Assembly (NCBI GenBank): GCA_963794215.1
Contig: CAWCCQ010000008.1
Location: 558,001-622,000, forward strand
Direction of reading: 5' to 3'
Length of the DNA stretch: 64,000 nt
DNA from: DATKRB01 sp963794215
GTDB lineage: Bacteria; Actinomycetota; Acidimicrobiia; Acidimicrobiales; RAAP-2
Shown piece after piece: positions 26,239 through 34,379 of this stretch. The notes under the pieces are model-generated. The model saw only the letters and a program-made list of their open reading frames with translations. It had not been told where the DNA came from and ran no database searches. The translations under genes and the position numbers were made by a program. Position 1 is the stretch's first letter, and each line of letters begins with the position of its first letter.

Positions 26239-27450
26239 GTGACCTCTCCCGCTCAGGACTCTGAGTTCATCGCCAGTCTTGGGATGAGTGACATTCTCCG
26301 GGCGACCATCGCTCGGAGCGCCAAGGAGTTCGAGGAGACTGGTGACTGGGTGACCTTTGACACTCTCGCCTACGAGTCCGCCGATCAGAATGCTTCGTTC
26401 GATCTCAAGGAGATCTTTAGGCTGCCAAATGCCATCGGCGGTTACTGGACGGATGAGAAAGTAGGGCTGAGCGGTCTGGGGCTTCTCGTAGCTGGAACGG
26501 CACCACGAACATCACAGACGATGGCCCGGTTGGCTGAAATTTGCGCGGAGCGCAAGATGAAGCTCCGTGACGATGCCAAGATCGGCCGAGGGGTCCTCGT
26601 CACCGAGTACGGATTCTCCGAGGACGGAGCCGATCGAGCCCAGCAGCTTGTCCAAATGCTTCCAGGAGTCTCCGGTGGTGGCAGCTTGGGTGACGACTGG
26701 AACCTGATGATCCACCGCACCGCCCTCGAGTACCGAGATGTGCATAGCCCAGAGGATTTGCAAGTCATCCTGGAGCAGCAGGCAGCGGATCGCTTGATGG
26801 CCCACCAACAAGCCCTGGCGGTGGCTCCAGCATTCGCCTCAGGGGGCATGTTTGAAAACGTATTCGCCGAAACCGGCCCGGCAATGCCAGCTAGCCCCAC
26901 CGAAGCCGAAGACCCCACTGCTGTTTTTGTTGTTCACGGTCGTGACCGCGAAGCCAAAGATGCGCTGTGGTCTTTTCTCAAGGCCATAGGCCTTCGGCCT
27001 CTTGATTGGGAAGAAGATTTGGTGGCTCTCACCGGACAGGGGACGCCGTACGTTGGCCAAATCTTGGATGCTGCTTTCCGGCACGCCCAAGCAGTCGTCG
27101 TGCTTGTCACTCCGGATGACATGGTGAAACTGCATCCCGATCTGGTACAGGACGGAGAGGAGGGCTTCGAGCTGGAGATGACTGGTCAGCCACGCCCCAA
27201 CGTTTTGCTCGAAGCCGGAATGGCCCTTGGATTCAATCCCTCCCGCACGATCTTGGTGGAGATCGGTCGACGTCGCCCGATCAGCGATCTCGGTGGTCGT
27301 CATACGATTCGGCTGGCGACCGAAACCACCCTCCGCGGGTTAGCTCGTCGTCTTGAGGCAGCGGGTTGCAGCGTGGATCTAACAACTGACCCCTCCTGGT
27401 CTGATCCTCAGCGCTTTTCGGGGCTGGGCGCCCTCACCCGACGTTCGTGA
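26239..27450 (+). CDS. TIR-like nucleotide-binding defence effector
   Basis: 403 residues from GTG 26239, with AGGTGG just upstream. The C-terminal half (about 228-380) is a TIR-like domain of the predicted nucleotide-binding/Cap12 type: AVFVVHGRDREAKDALWSFL, then AQAVVVLVTPDD and RPNVLLEAGMALGFNP, where Glu 325 is the expected catalytic residue of NAD-cleaving members. The N-terminal 200 residues are a helical domain without a named family and may sense the trigger. TIR effectors deplete NAD on phage infection and cause abortive infection; that role here is inferred. No cyclase gene is adjacent, so a CBASS or Pycsar assignment is not supported. Confidence 0.8.
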   Translation: MTSPAQDSEFIASLGMSDILRATIARSAKEFEETGDWVTFDTLAYESADQNASFDLKEIFRLPNAIGGYWTDEKVGLSGLGLLVAGTAPRTSQTMARLAEICAERKMKLRDDAKIGRGVLVTEYGFSEDGADRAQQLVQMLPGVSGGGSLGDDWNLMIHRTALEYRDVHSPEDLQVILEQQAADRLMAHQQALAVAPAFASGGMFENVFAETGPAMPASPTEAEDPTAVFVVHGRDREAKDALWSFLKAIGLRPLDWEEDLVALTGQGTPYVGQILDAAFRHAQAVVVLVTPDDMVKLHPDLVQDGEEGFELEMTGQPRPNVLLEAGMALGFNPSRTILVEIGRRRPISDLGGRHTIRLATETTLRGLARRLEAAGCSVDLTTDPSWSDPQRFSGLGALTRRS

Positions 27451-27508
27451 GGTGCGTTTCGCCGTCCTAGTGGTCCACTGGGGATCTGAGCGCCGCACCA
27501 TTGCGCAT

Positions 27509-27522
27509 CGAACATATGTTCG
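27509..27522. promoter_or_regulatory. LexA-type SOS box
   Basis: CGAACATATGTTCG is a perfect palindrome fitting the actinobacterial/Gram-positive LexA box CGAAC-N4-GTTCG. It lies 28 bases before the first small ORF and 140 bases before the zinc-ribbon gene, so the following cassette should be induced by DNA damage. Confidence 0.75.
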
Positions 27523-27549
27523 TTACCATAAGGCCAGTTAGAACAGCAC

Positions 27550-27663
27550 ATGACCCCAGATTCGCGCAACTACGAACGAGCGAATCGCCCTCCAGCTCCG
27601 GCAGGCCCCCGGAACGGCGATGCCCGTCGACGGGTTCAGCACGGGAATGAAGAGGCAGCGTGA
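27550..27663 (+). CDS. Short leader-like ORF after the SOS box
   Basis: 37 codons from ATG 27550, Pro/Arg/Asn-rich (MTPDSRNYERANRPPAPAGP). The TGA stop overlaps the GTG start of the zinc-ribbon gene (GTGA), so translation would be coupled. It may be a small structural protein, a leader peptide or simply chance. No family. Confidence 0.35.
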   Translation: MTPDSRNYERANRPPAPAGPRNGDARRRVQHGNEEAA

Positions 27664-27869
27664 GTTCAAACTCAGCTGATCAGGTCGTCTGTAACTCGGA
27701 GGATTGCGAACACCTTTTTGGCAACTACCCCGCCGGCATGGAGACCGAGAAGCAGCCTTGTCCGGAGTGCGGCGGAGTAGGTCGCAAACTCCTGAAGGGA
27801 CTAACTGCGGAGGATCTCACCAAAGGCTACGTTGCGTTACGGAGCGTTCCCACCCGGGGCGAGAAGTGA
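27660..27869 (+). CDS. Small zinc-ribbon protein
   Basis: 69 residues from GTG 27660 with GAAGAGG upstream. Cysteines are spaced as VCNSEDCEHLF and PCPECGGVGRK, two knuckles that would bind one zinc. The C-terminus LTAEDLTKGYVALRSVP is helical. Similar small ribbons often accompany restriction or repair enzymes. The gene sits between a LexA box and the OLD-type nuclease genes; its role there is unknown. Confidence 0.6.
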   Translation: MSSNSADQVVCNSEDCEHLFGNYPAGMETEKQPCPECGGVGRKLLKGLTAEDLTKGYVALRSVPTRGEK

Positions 27870-27891
27870 CGGCCGTCGATTCGCATGGGGC

Positions 27892-28101
27892 ATGACCGGC
27901 TGGGACTTCAGTAAGAAGCTCGGCAAACTGATCCGTAAGGTGTCGCACTTCGATCAGCGCACCGACTCGCGCTACGAACACGTCGAGGATCCTGAAACCG
28001 GTGAGGTCCTGCACCATGAAGATCATCCCCTTAGTGAGCACCGTGGGCACGGTTCCGCCAAGTTCAAGCAGGGAAATCCCGATTTGAAGGATCCAGCCTG
28101 A
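27892..28101 (+). CDS. Small basic protein, unknown
   Basis: 69 residues from ATG 27892 (MTGWDFSKKLGKLIRKVSHF, then RYEHVEDPETGEVLHHEDHP). The N-terminus is amphipathic and lysine-rich, the C-terminus His/Asp/Glu-rich. It lies 22 bases after the zinc-ribbon gene and 13 bases before the ATPase gene, so it is part of the operon. No family recognised. Confidence 0.5.
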   Translation: MTGWDFSKKLGKLIRKVSHFDQRTDSRYEHVEDPETGEVLHHEDHPLSEHRGHGSAKFKQGNPDLKDPA

Positions 28102-28114
28102 GGGAGATTCGTAC

Positions 28115-29116
28115 ATGTTGATGAGACTTGTTTGCACCAACTACCGATCGCTTGAGTCATTCGAACTTGAGCTAACTCCAATGACAGTTGTGGTTGGCGC
28201 GAACGGCGCCGGTAAGAGCACGGTATTAAGGGCCATTGACTTCCTGCTCGGCGCTCGTTGGCCTTCTCTCTCTCAAATGAATCTGCCTGCCGACTTCACC
28301 GCTCTCGACAACACACGTTCGTTGAAAATCCAAGCTTGGTTTGATCCCCATCTGATTCACGAAGATGCAATGAGCACCAAGCATGATGTCGCCGCAATTG
28401 AGTTCGAATGCAAGCCGTACGTTCGAAAGACAGGCATCAAGGTCCCCGGTGACCTACGAGACATCTTCTATCCCCTAGCAGCGGACGGGAAGGAACTTGT
28501 CGTGTGTGTTCGGCGGCCGCACACGGGCCAAAAGCCCGTGTTTCAGCCTTTCATGAACGTAGGTGGCGGGTTGAGAGATCAGGCACGGGTGCTATCGATC
28601 TCAGAAATTCGCAATGTGAGTAGCCAACTACCCGGTCGAAGAGGATCAATCCTTGCTCGCCTCCTCTCGGAGGTGCGGAACAGTTTCCTGCGTGATGCTG
28701 AAGGTGAGCGTACTGCTTTCACTGAAGAGTACGGAGAAGCCGTTGAGTCCTTGCGAACGGACGCCGTAAAGCAAATCGAGAGCACAATCGAAGACACTGC
28801 CCGACGAATGCTAGGCTTTAAAGGTTCCGCTTCTACAAACAGATTGGGTATCCAGTTCGGTTTTGCGGATCCGGGCAATCCACATACTGCCTTAAGACTT
28901 CTGTGTCGTCAGGGAGACCTACTGTTGCCTGCCGAGGCGCTCGGTCTAGGAGAGCAAAGTGCGATTGTTGTGGGTCTCTTCGAAGCGTTTCGGCAGCAAG
29001 GATCCACACTCAACACAATCACTATTGAGGAACCTGAAATGTACTTGCATCCTCAAGCTCAGCGTTATTTCAAACGACTTCTGTGTGAAATCGTGGATGA
29101 CAAGCACGCAAAATAA
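28115..29116 (+). CDS. OLD-family ATPase domain (split from TOPRIM part)
   Basis: 333 residues from ATG 28115 with GGGAGA upstream. Walker A is GANGAGKS (28-35); the central region is a helical insertion; near the C-terminus lie the signature-like GLGEQSAIVVGLFEAF and Walker B ITIEEPEMYLHPQAQ. The sequence stops at DDKHAK followed by TAA TAA. The normal continuation of an OLD ATPase, the H-loop IIMTTHSMIFADM, is encoded immediately after but one base out of frame, at an AAAA run (29110-29113). OLD nucleases are ATP-driven nucleases in anti-phage defence. This is the ATPase half of one. Confidence 0.85.
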   Translation: MLMRLVCTNYRSLESFELELTPMTVVVGANGAGKSTVLRAIDFLLGARWPSLSQMNLPADFTALDNTRSLKIQAWFDPHLIHEDAMSTKHDVAAIEFECKPYVRKTGIKVPGDLRDIFYPLAADGKELVVCVRRPHTGQKPVFQPFMNVGGGLRDQARVLSISEIRNVSSQLPGRRGSILARLLSEVRNSFLRDAEGERTAFTEEYGEAVESLRTDAVKQIESTIEDTARRMLGFKGSASTNRLGIQFGFADPGNPHTALRLLCRQGDLLLPAEALGLGEQSAIVVGLFEAFRQQGSTLNTITIEEPEMYLHPQAQRYFKRLLCEIVDDKHAK

Positions 29117-29118
29117 TA

Positions 29119-29802
29119 ATGACCACTCATTCGATGATCTTCGCCGACATGACCAGATTCCGAGAGGTGAGATTGCTGCGGTCCGATGAGAACGGCCGCG
29201 GCGAAGTCGCCAGGGTGGAGAATGAAACTGACCAAACGTTCCTTGATGAACAACTGGCCAAGGAGAAACTCCCTCAGTACCTGGATGCACAGACGAGCGA
29301 AATCCTGTTTGCCAGAGGGGCGCTGCTGGTAGAGGGTCACGGAGATCGACTTGCAGTTCAGCAGTGTGCTGAAAAACTGTCTTTGGATCTTGACGGTGAG
29401 GGCTTGTCCGTAATCGGTTGCGGTGGGAAAAATGCGATTCCCTTCTTCGCCCGACTCTGCTGCGCTCTGCGAATTCCGTTTGTTGTGCTTCATGACAGCG
29501 ACATTTACGGAGGTGACGACCTGACCGAGTCGCAGACCAAAGAGAACCAGCGAGCTCCAGCCGCAAACGAACTAATCTTGAGAGCTGCGGGTCAAGACGC
29601 CGAGATTTTTCAGGTGACTCCCACACTCGAACATTGCCTTGGCGTTGGTAGAAGCGCATCGGACAAGCCTCGCCAAGTACTTGAGGCCACCAAAACCAGA
29701 TCGTTAGAAGATCTTCCTGAAGGTCTAGTTGAGGCTGTTAGGGCGTTGGCATCAAAAGTCGGAGTCCTGTTCGACGATGAGCGTCCCGTGGAGAACAATT
29801 GA
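29119..29802 (+). CDS. OLD-family TOPRIM nuclease domain (split part)
   Basis: 227 residues from ATG 29119. It starts MTTHSMIFADMT, which is the H-loop of the preceding ATPase, followed by a TOPRIM domain: LLVEGHGDRLAVQQ (catalytic Glu 72), LSVIGCGGKNAIPFFARL, then VVLHDSDIYGGDDL with the Asp-x-Asp pair (126 and 128). The C-terminal helical region ends RPVENN. TOPRIM of OLD cuts DNA with two metal ions. The codon ATG directly follows ATAATA, so it is either a separately translated subunit or the result of one missing A. Same operon as the small ribbon genes. Confidence 0.85.
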   Translation: MTTHSMIFADMTRFREVRLLRSDENGRGEVARVENETDQTFLDEQLAKEKLPQYLDAQTSEILFARGALLVEGHGDRLAVQQCAEKLSLDLDGEGLSVIGCGGKNAIPFFARLCCALRIPFVVLHDSDIYGGDDLTESQTKENQRAPAANELILRAAGQDAEIFQVTPTLEHCLGVGRSASDKPRQVLEATKTRSLEDLPEGLVEAVRALASKVGVLFDDERPVENN

Positions 29803-29810
29803 GAAATTCG

Positions 29811-30287
29811 ATGAAGAGACGCTTCCTGATCATCTCAGGCATCCCCGGTACTGGTAAGTCCACCTATTCCGAGTGGTTGTGTAGTACTCATGGCTTTGCT
29901 CATCAAGACATCGACCAGAACACCATCGTCACGGCTGAGTTCCTCAAGAAGGATCGCATTGTGATCGATTGGGGCTTCCCCGCTAATGAAGCGTCTGGAC
30001 TGAGCGGTGCACTCGCCACGATTGAGGGCTGGAGATCGAAGGGAGCGGAGCTCTGGTGGTTTGACGGTGATCGACGTGCGGCGCTCAAGGAATACTTGGC
30101 GGTAGGAAAGCCCCGGGATCTTTGGGACTACCAGGTTTCCGGGATTAGGGATGGCTGGAATCGGATCGCTCCCGTCATTGAGTCCGGAAAGAGAATCGTT
30201 GTCATCTCTTCCTCTGCACACATGACCAATGAGGAGATTTTCAAGGTCATGGTTCCTCGGGGCCTGGAAGCCGAAGGGCACCCTTAA
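29811..30287 (+). CDS. P-loop kinase/ATPase-like protein
   Basis: 158 residues from ATG 29811 (TTG 29799 is an alternative overlapping the previous stop). MKRRFLIISGIPGTGKST gives a Walker A at 10-18, then an acidic segment HQDIDQNTIV, VIDWGFPANE and WWFDGDRRAALKEYL. This resembles AAA_33-type small-molecule or polynucleotide kinases, where a Walker B Asp and an Arg lid follow. Last gene of the LexA-boxed cassette; perhaps an end-processing kinase or an NTPase partner of the nuclease. Exact activity unknown. Confidence 0.7.
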   Translation: MKRRFLIISGIPGTGKSTYSEWLCSTHGFAHQDIDQNTIVTAEFLKKDRIVIDWGFPANEASGLSGALATIEGWRSKGAELWWFDGDRRAALKEYLAVGKPRDLWDYQVSGIRDGWNRIAPVIESGKRIVVISSSAHMTNEEIFKVMVPRGLEAEGHP

Positions 30288-30643
30288 TCAGGCGTTCACC
30301 GATCTCTTGGCCCGGTGGGGTAGAGCGAGTACCCGGGACCGGGCGGTGCAGGCGCTGGTTGCAGAGGACAAACGCGTGATTCCCTGGCACTTGTGTGGCA
30401 CCACACTGGATTTCCACTCCAAAAACCGTTGGGAGCCGTAGCCTTACCTGATTTTGCAGGACGGTCTCTGGGGTTATCTCCATTTGAGTAAGAGCGTTGT
30501 CTCCTGCACATACTTCTGGTGATGATTTTCGCTCAAGAGGACTTCAACCCCAGTGACTTCGTGCAAATCAGCGGCAAATTGCGGCCGATCGGTTCGGCAG
30601 ACGACGACCAGTACCCCTGACCAAGAGAGGCAACCTCCGTTCG
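30288..30643. other. Intergenic between converging genes
   Basis: About 355 bases with no supported gene. The defence cassette ends on plus and the NTF2-like gene ends on minus. No strong terminator hairpin is evident. Confidence 0.4.
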
Positions 30644-31021
30644 CTAACTGACGTAAGAAAGAGCCTCTGTCTTGTCGTCGAACCCGACAATATCTACGAC
30701 TTTGCCGCTCCGGACTGTCAGCAACTGAAAACGAAGGGCTGCTCCGCCACGCTCATTGGCGTTCTCTGTACCTCGCACACTCATGCTGACGAGAAGTCGA
30801 TCACCGAGGACCTCCACGTCGTACACGCTCCCCCGGACGCCAGCATCTCGACCCCGCTGATACCAGGCCAGCACCTGATTGAGGTTCTTGCAGCTGGGAT
30901 TGTGAGCGCCAGGCGCTCCCCAAGTCACGGCTGGGTCAAGCAGTTCGTTAAAGGCTGACAGGTCCTCTGCCGCCAGTGCCTTTCTGACAAGCACCGCAAT
31001 CTCGTCCATGTCCTTTGTCAT
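30644..31021 (-). CDS. NTF2/SnoaL-like protein
   Basis: 125 residues: MDEIAVLVRKALAAEDLSAF, then LLDPAVTWGAPG, LNQVLAWYQRGRDAG and LQLL-type strands ending GKVVDIVGFDDKTEAL. This is the alpha plus beta cone of the NTF2 superfamily (SnoaL/ketosteroid isomerase-like). Members bind small hydrophobic molecules or act as polyketide cyclases and isomerases; nothing here fixes the substrate. It starts at ATG 31021 or the internal ATG at 31009. Confidence 0.8.
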   Translation of the reverse strand: MTKDMDEIAVLVRKALAAEDLSAFNELLDPAVTWGAPGAHNPSCKNLNQVLAWYQRGRDAGVRGSVYDVEVLGDRLLVSMSVRGTENANERGGAALRFQLLTVRSGKVVDIVGFDDKTEALSYVS

Positions 31022-31117
31022 CGACCCAATCGTGCCACCTCATCCGCTGCAAGGCCACTGGTGACGGTCTTGTAATCGGTGGTGCGGTTCTTCGCCGACA
31101 TCCTCAAGTCTTTCCTC

Positions 31118-31957
31118 TCAAGAGTCCAAGAACTCGATCACATCCGACGCGAACTCCTTGTGGTGTTGGAACAGGAATCCATGGGCAGCGTCGGGGTAGA
31201 TCTTGAGCCTGGCGTCGGGCAGCAGTCCCGCCAGCAGATACGAGTATCGAGGGAGGATCATCGGATCGCTGTCTCCGTTCGCGACGAAGACGGGTGCCCG
31301 AATGGCTTCGACCCTCTCGAGGAGGCTGTGGTTCGGCATACCCCATTCGCACACGGCGTCGTACTGGGCAACGCGGCAGTCCCAGTTGGTCGAGATGTCC
31401 CGGTCCTCCTGGCGCGCGTACATCCGGCCGAGGGCCTCCTCGCCTGCCTTTCTGCTCGTATCGGAGTCCGCGAAGAAGACGCTGATGTACTCCTCGGGAG
31501 AAGTCTGGGGCGTACCAACGGCACCGATCACGTTGGCTGCCCACCCGTGCATGTCAGGCGCTCCCTTGGGCGCCGACGATGCCAGGACCACCCGATTCGC
31601 AATAGCCGGACGAGTGAGGGCGATCTCTTGAGCGACGAAGCTTCCAATCGAGAATCCTAGGAGATCGACCCGCTCCAGGTTCAGCGCGTCCAGGAAGGCG
31701 AGCGCTCCCGCGGCGGTCTGTGCCATGGTGCTCGCCACGGTTCCTTCTGATCCTCCGACGCCCTCGTAGTCGAAGGCGATGACTCTCCGGTGTTTTGCCA
31801 GTTCATCGACCAGCGCAGGATCCCAGTTGTCCAGGTTGCCCCGGAAGTGTTGAAAAAGCACGATCGGAAGACGGTCGCCCCCAGTGTCGCGGTAGGCGAG
31901 GCTCAATCCGGTATTGGTCTTCACCCTCAGGTTCGGCAACTCAGCGTAGGTGGTCAT
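31118..31957 (-). CDS. Alpha/beta hydrolase
   Basis: 279 residues. The nucleophile elbow is LLGFSIGSFVAQ (G-F-S-I-G), the oxyanion strand region is IVLFQHFRGNLDNWDP in the place of HG, the acid is in VANGDSDPM and the histidine in DAAHGFLFQ. Complete catalytic triad and normal length for the hydrolase_6/haloperoxidase group. Cytoplasmic, likely an esterase or lactonase. It is the last gene of a minus-strand run with the enoyl-CoA hydratase-like and tautomerase genes but separated by 230 bases, so it may have its own promoter. Confidence 0.88.
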   Translation of the reverse strand: MTTYAELPNLRVKTNTGLSLAYRDTGGDRLPIVLFQHFRGNLDNWDPALVDELAKHRRVIAFDYEGVGGSEGTVASTMAQTAAGALAFLDALNLERVDLLGFSIGSFVAQEIALTRPAIANRVVLASSAPKGAPDMHGWAANVIGAVGTPQTSPEEYISVFFADSDTSRKAGEEALGRMYARQEDRDISTNWDCRVAQYDAVCEWGMPNHSLLERVEAIRAPVFVANGDSDPMILPRYSYLLAGLLPDARLKIYPDAAHGFLFQHHKEFASDVIEFLDS

Positions 31958-32186
31958 GCTTTCGGTCTTTCCTCTCTTCGAGAGCGCCGACGTGTCGTTC
32001 AGCTATCCCAGGGGTAAAGCGCTGGGGCCCGATCTCGGTCATTGGAATCAAGCCATCACTCGATTTCGCGGCGTCCGCCTCATGGCGGAGCATGATCGCC
32101 AAAGAAGGTTGCTCGGAAGCCGTACCCAGCATCTCAGCCCGCTGTTAAGGTGCCGCCTCGAAGGGATGGAACGAATCTGCCCGTAT

Positions 32187-33017
32187 TCACCGGTCGCCCA
32201 GATCTACGAGGTAGTGACCAAACCGAAGTTCGAATTCGGGTCCAACCTCAGCGGCCCGTGCCCGAAGTCGCGCACCGCGCTCCTGAAGAGTCGGCCACGT
32301 AAAGGCCTCGAGAAAGCTATTTTGAGTCTCGACGAGATCCTCGGCTTGAGGGAGAGTCCGCCGGTTCACCAGGCGTTTGGCCTCGGCGAGGGCGGGTTTG
32401 TCGAAGGAGGCAATCCGGCGAGCGAAGTTGTCAACGAAGTCGTCCAGTTCGTCATCGGGTAGAGCGCGGTTGATCCAGCCATAGAGTGCTGCCGTATCAG
32501 CATCGAAGTCATCGCTTCCCAAGATGATTTCCAATGCTCGGGCCCGCCCCACCATCAAGGGAAGTCGCTCGAGTGCGCCGCCGCCGGGAAACATGCCCGC
32601 GCCGACCTCTGGTTGCCCAAACACGGCCTTCTCTCGGCTGGCGAATCGTAGATCGAACGCCAGGGCCGCCTCGCTTCCTCCCCCTCTGTTGCGACCACGG
32701 ATTTTGGCAATCGTCACGACTGACGTCGTCGCCAGACGCACGGTTGTGTCGATGAAGGTAGGGAGTCCGGTCGGACCTGGAGCGACAGGTGTTTCGGCCG
32801 CCCGCGAGACGTCGTAGTGATTGATGAAGAAATTCGGATCAGAACTTTCGAGCACCACGACGCGCAGCGCATCGTCAGTCTCGAACATGCCGACCAATTC
32901 TTGGAGTTCGAGGATGGTGTCAGGGTCTTGGAGGTTGATGGGCGGATTGCTGAAGCTGACATGCCAGTAGGCCGGCGTCACCTCGTTGATGGTGAACTGA
33001 GTGAGTTGGCTTGTCAT
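32187..33017 (-). CDS. Enoyl-CoA hydratase/isomerase family protein
   Basis: 276 residues from ATG 33017. Crotonase features: VSFSNPPINLQDPDTILEL near the N-terminus, VVTIAKIRGRNRGGGSEAALA for the CoA-binding and oxyanion-hole region, and FGQPEVGAGMFPGGGALERL around the second catalytic loop. The usual first-glutamate position is Glu in GSEAALA. The ATG overlaps the TGA of the preceding hydrolase gene (ATGA), so both are translated together; with the tautomerase upstream they form a small catabolic operon. The open frame upstream of 33017 belongs to the hydrolase. Confidence 0.85.
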   Translation of the reverse strand: MTSQLTQFTINEVTPAYWHVSFSNPPINLQDPDTILELQELVGMFETDDALRVVVLESSDPNFFINHYDVSRAAETPVAPGPTGLPTFIDTTVRLATTSVVTIAKIRGRNRGGGSEAALAFDLRFASREKAVFGQPEVGAGMFPGGGALERLPLMVGRARALEIILGSDDFDADTAALYGWINRALPDDELDDFVDNFARRIASFDKPALAEAKRLVNRRTLPQAEDLVETQNSFLEAFTWPTLQERGARLRARAAEVGPEFELRFGHYLVDLGDR

Positions 33018-33864
33018 CAGCTTCTTTCCTTGTATCCACCGGCGATCCACTCCGACACGAGACGTCCGTACTCGCCGGCGGCTTCTTCCCACGCAAAATG
33101 ACCAGCGTCGAGACGGTGGGCCACGCTGTTCGGCATGGTGTCCGCCAAGAACTGGTTGTTCGACCAGGGCACGAGGTCGTCGTGTTCCCCTGCGAGGATC
33201 AGCGTAGGAGTCTGAATCGACGGCAGAAACTCTTGCAACGACCTTGTTCTGCTCTGGGTAGTGCCGAACAAAACGGGCGGATTCCGCGAACCGACCCAAG
33301 TCATAAGCGCTCACGTAGTCCTCGTGCACCGCAGGCTCGGTGGCTTGCGGTGCCGCGCCTTCGACTGCCGCGCTGATGTTGACTCGAGCGTCGAGCTGAC
33401 GCACGTCGTCGAGGCTGGGAGCCCCGATCACCGCTTCGAGGGCGCCTCCCGCTGCGATCGGAGTAGCGACAGCTCCACCTCCAATCGACAAGCTGGTGAC
33501 CTTTTCCGGTGCCTTGGCCGCCAGGAAGAGGGCGGCCGCAGTGCCAACGTCGGGCCCGACGATGTGCGGCGCTGCCCAAGCCCCACTCGTCGATCAAGAG
33601 AGCCAGGAACTCTCCCATGGCGTCGGGTGCAATCAGTCGCTCGGGCTGGTCGGAGTGGCCGAATCCAGGCATGTCAAGCGCGACGACTCGGCCAACGGCA
33701 CTGATCTGACTCCAGACGCGCCGGAACGCCCAAAGGGTCTCTGGCCACGGCGCCAGCATGAGGATGACGGTGTCGGAGTCGGCCTTGGTGTCCGCGTACC
33801 GGACCCGTGTTCCGTCGCAGACCCGGAAGTAGGTAGCGATTTCAGAAGCTGTCTGATCAGTCAT
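33017..33864 (-). pseudogene. Dehalogenase-type alpha/beta hydrolase, two frameshifts
   Basis: Three frames together give one protein: RVRYADTKADSDTVILMLAP, VVALDMPGFGHSDQPERL; then after a +1 shift near 33573 HIVGPDVGTAAALFLAAKAP, where the elbow is G-P-D-V-G with Asp as nucleophile; then after a +1 shift near 33242 SLQEFLPSIQTPTLILAGEH and LDAGHFAWEE with the histidine. Asp at the elbow is typical of haloalkane dehalogenases and epoxide hydrolases rather than esterases. Start ATG 33864 overlaps the tautomerase stop. If the shifts are sequencing errors the gene is intact. Confidence 0.7.
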
Positions 33865-34303
33865 CGTTAGATTTGGCGGCCGCCAGTTCGGCTATCTGCG
33901 CTCTCGCCGCGGCTACAAGCTCATCGTTCGTGTTCGCATGGCCACCAAGGCCCCAACCACCCTCAACGGCCTCGGTCAAGAGGACCCAGGTCCTCTCCGA
34001 GAGGGAGGGGTCCGCGGCTGCTGTCGTCACGAGTTGCGTGAACTGGCTGACCACGGCCAGCTGCTTGTCGCGGTCGAGGGCTCCAGCGTTGGTCAGCACT
34101 TGTACCCGTACGTACCCGCTGTCGCCGTCCACGTTGGAAATGGCCGGACCGTCCATCTCGTGGATAAACCCGGCCGTGTTCTTGCGGAACATGGGGATGT
34201 CGGGGACACCTTCGATGGTCATCAGCGTCCGGGCGAGGTCGGCGGCTAACTGGTGCGGGTCGGCGAAGGTACCGGTAGCGGCGTACACATCAATCATCGG
34301 CAC
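33857..34303 (-). CDS. Tautomerase-family protein
   Basis: 148 residues beginning MPMIDVYAATGTF; after Met removal Pro1 would be the catalytic base of the 4-oxalocrotonate tautomerase superfamily. A first beta-alpha-beta unit (HQLAADLARTLMTIEG) is followed by a second (YVRVQVLTNAGALDRDKQL), fitting fused double-unit members of about 140 residues. The stop overlaps the start of the hydrolase gene by eight bases. With the dehalogenase-like and crotonase-like genes it suggests breakdown of an aromatic or halogenated compound (inference). Confidence 0.75.
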   Translation of the reverse strand: MPMIDVYAATGTFADPHQLAADLARTLMTIEGVPDIPMFRKNTAGFIHEMDGPAISNVDGDSGYVRVQVLTNAGALDRDKQLAVVSQFTQLVTTAAADPSLSERTWVLLTEAVEGGWGLGGHANTNDELVAAARAQIAELAAAKSNDD

Positions 34304-34379
34304 AGTGTGCTCCTCACAATCGATTTCGAGTTGTTTCCAGGCCTTCGTATGGCACAGCGGGGCAGCCTCCGCTCTGGCG

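Noticed and set aside
26239..27450. CBASS or Pycsar assignment for the TIR-like gene
   Set aside because: No nucleotidyltransferase or cyclase gene lies on either side; left as a TIR-like effector only.
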